A stretch of 7,525 bases of DNA. Origin: a bacterium (GTDB lineage Bacteria > Patescibacteriota > Gracilibacteria > UBA1369 > GCA-2718715). The notes beneath the pieces are model-generated. The model was not told where the DNA came from and ran no database searches. It saw only the letters and a list, made by a program, of their open reading frames with translations. Within the stretch, counting starts at the first letter, position 1; each line of letters opens with the position of its first letter. Where the stretch lies: assembly GCA_030426295.1 (NCBI GenBank), contig JAUHYY010000051.1, forward strand, positions 1 to 7,525. The letters run 5' to 3'. Positions 5,559 to 7,525 of the stretch are shown one piece after another. A program made the position numbers and the translations under genes.

Positions 5559-6779
5559 TTATTCAGAGTCAGAGATAATTGGAACCTCATTTATTATTCC
5601 TGAGGTCACTGTTGTCTGCAATTTTAGGTTAAAGTTTCTTGAAATGAAAGGGGATTTATATTCTCTAGATGGCTCCACTTCAATGAAAATCATGACTGAA
5701 GGTTGAATTTTTGTATCATCTGCATTCTCTTCAAAAGACCTTCTAGGATCTTCAAGTGGACTCACTAAAAACTTCAAAGATTTGATATTAACTCGTAGAG
5801 GAGTAATAGGCACAAAGTCCTGATAAATGTCTTCGCCAGCAGTATATATGTAAGGATCAGTTCTAAGGGGTGCTCTCATAGCTGTTCCTGTAAAACTATG
5901 CTGATCTACAGCAGTTGTAGTTGTATTACAGAAATATCTATCAGCACATGTGAATCCAAAAAGGGGTAAACTTTCTCCGTCAGCACGTTGAGCCTGAACA
6001 TCCTTAACCATCTCAACTTTAGATAAAACTTTATCTCCACTTGTGCTCACTGTCTCAAGGGCAAAGATAGTTTTACGCTCTCCGTCTTCACTTATCAAAT
6101 AAAGTTCATCCATCATGTATGTACCGGTGTTTGATGTTTCAAACTCAGGATGAGTTTCTGTTGCAGTAGCAAGACACCCCCAATGACCATCCTGTTTTAC
6201 AATAGTTGCACCATCAGTATTAAGCTGCTGGTACTGATCTTGTACACAGAATGCGTTTGATAGCACACTACCGTGCTCTCCAGTATCAACATCTTCTGAA
6301 TAACCAAGCGGCGCAGTATCACAAGCTTCGTTTGGGTAGTCATGAATATTAATCGAAGGAGGAGTCCCCGGAATATACTCCTGACAAACTGTACCAAACC
6401 CATCGAGCGAATCCGGATTTTCGTCATCTCTTAGGCCACCATCAAAAAACTGCCAGCTGTAGTATCCATGATTCCTGCCAAAATCTGTGTACTTTGAAGC
6501 AGTCTCCCAATCTTCTTGATCAAATGAATAAAGTAAATTCGGGCAATCATCATTCATAACACAATGACTAAAATACTCCTCATAGTCGATCGTATTAGAT
6601 TGAATCGCATTAGAAAGTTGATTAACAATAAACCGAGTATCATCAAGTAAAGTATTTTCAACAGTTGTCTGCTGACTAACTCTAAAAGTAGTCAAAAATG
6701 TATTAATAGAAACCAGAGAAACAATACTAAACACACTAATCACAATTATTACTTCCAGTAATGTAAATCCTTTTCTCAT
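5559..6779 (-). CDS. large PilW-like type IV minor pilin / pseudopilin
   Basis: A prepilin-type subunit of 406 residues, made in the membrane, cleaved by prepilin peptidase and built into a type IV pilus or related filament. The leader MRKG is followed by FTLLEV, giving cleavage after Gly4 and the conserved Glu at mature position 5. A hydrophobic helix spans about 5-31. The remaining 370 residues are a large extracytoplasmic domain with eight cysteines (73, 79, 132, 153, 178, 202, 278, 284), enough for four disulfides. The C-terminal part (ITPLRVNIKSLKFLVSP, 325-341, then QPSVMIFIEV) resembles the end of PilW-like pilins. The length is well above the usual 150-250 for pilins, as expected for a tip or minor subunit. 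The ATG overlaps the TGA of the upstream pilin gene (ATGA), and leuS begins 3 nt after its TAA. The PilW name is by style, not by alignment. Confidence 0.85.
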   Translation of the reverse strand: MRKGFTLLEVIIVISVFSIVSLVSINTFLTTFRVSQQTTVENTLLDDTRFIVNQLSNAIQSNTIDYEEYFSHCVMNDDCPNLLYSFDQEDWETASKYTDFGRNHGYYSWQFFDGGLRDDENPDSLDGFGTVCQEYIPGTPPSINIHDYPNEACDTAPLGYSEDVDTGEHGSVLSNAFCVQDQYQQLNTDGATIVKQDGHWGCLATATETHPEFETSNTGTYMMDELYLISEDGERKTIFALETVSTSGDKVLSKVEMVKDVQAQRADGESLPLFGFTCADRYFCNTTTTAVDQHSFTGTAMRAPLRTDPYIYTAGEDIYQDFVPITPLRVNIKSLKFLVSPLEDPRRSFEENADDTKIQPSVMIFIEVEPSREYKSPFISRNFNLKLQTTVTSGIINEVPIISDSE

Positions 6780-7408
6780 AATGATTTTGGTAAGTTTAGT
6801 TCATTCGTTATTGTTCTTACGTTTCCATCTTCTCTAAGCCATCCAACAACTGAAACAATATTAATATTATCAGTATCCGTTCCAGAGATAATAATTTCTC
6901 TATGAAATTCCGTCGGAGTATATTCATCAGCAGGCTCACCAAGAGGGAAGTACATATTTATCATATTTGTAGTACTTAAATCAGCATCTTCAGGTTTAGT
7001 ATACAGCTGATAACTTGGATTAAGTAATCCATCAATAGTAATTGATTCACCAGTGAAGTTAGTCAGTTTCCAGTTCAGAAAGTTCCCGACTTGAACTGGC
7101 TCAAGTAAATAACTGTCATCTCCAATCTGTTTTTCTGGATCGCCACATTCCTCAACATCATCAGTTAAATGAGTATGAACAAATGAACAAGCTTCCATAT
7201 TTTCTTCACCAAATTTAAGTGCATTTGTGTAGTAAATATTTTTAACTCTTTCAATGCCTTCAATAGCAAGCATATTACCAATTAAGAAATCTTGATTGGA
7301 TTCTTCTGTTTCTGTAGCAGTTAAGATAATGGTCAAGCTAGTAGATATGACAATCGCTAGGATTGACACAGCAATAACCGCTTCAATAAGTGAGTAACCT
7401 TTATTCAT
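6776..7408 (-). CDS. PilV/GspI-like type IV minor pilin
   Basis: A 210-residue prepilin-like protein. MNKG precedes YSLIEAV, giving cleavage after Gly4 with Glu at mature position 5, and a hydrophobic helix covers about 5-30. The following NMLAIEGIERVKNIYYTN (45-62) resembles the LAxEGIExVRNIR stretch common after the helix in PilV-like minor pilins. The rest is a beta-rich domain with two cysteines (74, 88), possibly one disulfide, and a C-terminal strand pattern with FHREIIISG and VVGWLREDG (188-195). It probably assembles with the adjacent PilW-like protein as a minor subunit complex. Its ATG lies within the last codons of the upstream gene (8-nt overlap), and its TGA overlaps the next ATG, so translation of all three is probably coupled. 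Confidence 0.85.
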   Translation of the reverse strand: MNKGYSLIEAVIAVSILAIVISTSLTIILTATETEESNQDFLIGNMLAIEGIERVKNIYYTNALKFGEENMEACSFVHTHLTDDVEECGDPEKQIGDDSYLLEPVQVGNFLNWKLTNFTGESITIDGLLNPSYQLYTKPEDADLSTTNMINMYFPLGEPADEYTPTEFHREIIISGTDTDNINIVSVVGWLREDGNVRTITNELNLPKSL

Positions 7409-7525
7409 CTATCCCAGTTAAATCTTCAATAAGTACTTCAGCTAAGCAAGATTCTTTATGGAAGTACAAATACCGAATAGTATCGCTTTCACCTGAACGT
7501 GTAAACCCAAGCTGAACCATAGACT
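7401..7525 (-). CDS. C-terminal end of an upstream gene, probably another pilin-like subunit (partial)
   Basis: An open frame enters from the window edge and gives 40 residues before TAA at 7403-7401. It contains MVQLGFTRSGESDTIRYLYF and ends in LTGIDE. Short alternating strands with SGESDTIRY resemble the C-terminal sheet of GspH/FimT-like pseudopilins, and the position directly before two minor pilins supports that. The start and prepilin leader are outside the window, so identity is inferred from context. It overlaps the next gene by 8 nt. Confidence 0.6.
   Translation of the reverse strand, partial: SMVQLGFTRSGESDTIRYLYFHKESCLAEVLIEDLTGIDE

Noticed and set aside
6776..6779. TGA read as glycine (code 25) as in some candidate phyla
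   Set aside because: TGA sits as a normal ATGA overlap stop here, and no in-frame TGA occurs in leuS, miaB or the pilin genes.

Overview
This AT-rich window carries single-copy housekeeping genes, compact gene spacing, type IV pilin-like genes and start codons without Shine-Dalgarno sequences. I infer a small-genome bacterium, most plausibly of the Candidate Phyla Radiation (Patescibacteria); this rests on protein style and layout, not on a marker search. The code looks standard: TAG, TAA and TGA all end genes, and I saw no in-frame TGA inside the genes.

Layout. Positions 1-1292 (minus) hold most of miaB, a tRNA methylthiotransferase whose 3' end lies outside the window. Positions 1293-2238 carry no convincing protein gene. 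They contain a good plus-strand promoter (1436-1463), about 600 nt of foldable sequence, and a textbook GC-rich terminator with a TTCG loop (2058-2079). This is the signature of a standalone structured non-coding RNA, and I could not match it to RNase P RNA, tmRNA, SRP RNA or 6S RNA. Next on the plus strand are a 241-residue soluble protein of unrecognised family (2239-2964) and a 53-residue membrane or secreted peptide (2995-3156) with its own near-consensus promoter.

Positions 3153-7525 are a minus-strand gene string. In transcription order it is the tail of an unidentified gene (7525-7401), a PilV-like minor pilin (7408-6776), a large cysteine-containing PilW-like pilin (6779-5559), and leuS (5555-3153). 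The junctions are an 8-nt overlap, a 4-nt ATGA overlap and a 3-nt gap, so they probably form one translationally coupled operon. leuS converges on the 53-residue gene and their stop codons overlap by 3 bp.

The most interesting parts are the apparently unassigned ~610-nt RNA with mutually exclusive helices, the small-peptide gene with its promoter in the end of the gene before it, and the coupling of leucyl-tRNA synthetase to pilus subunits.
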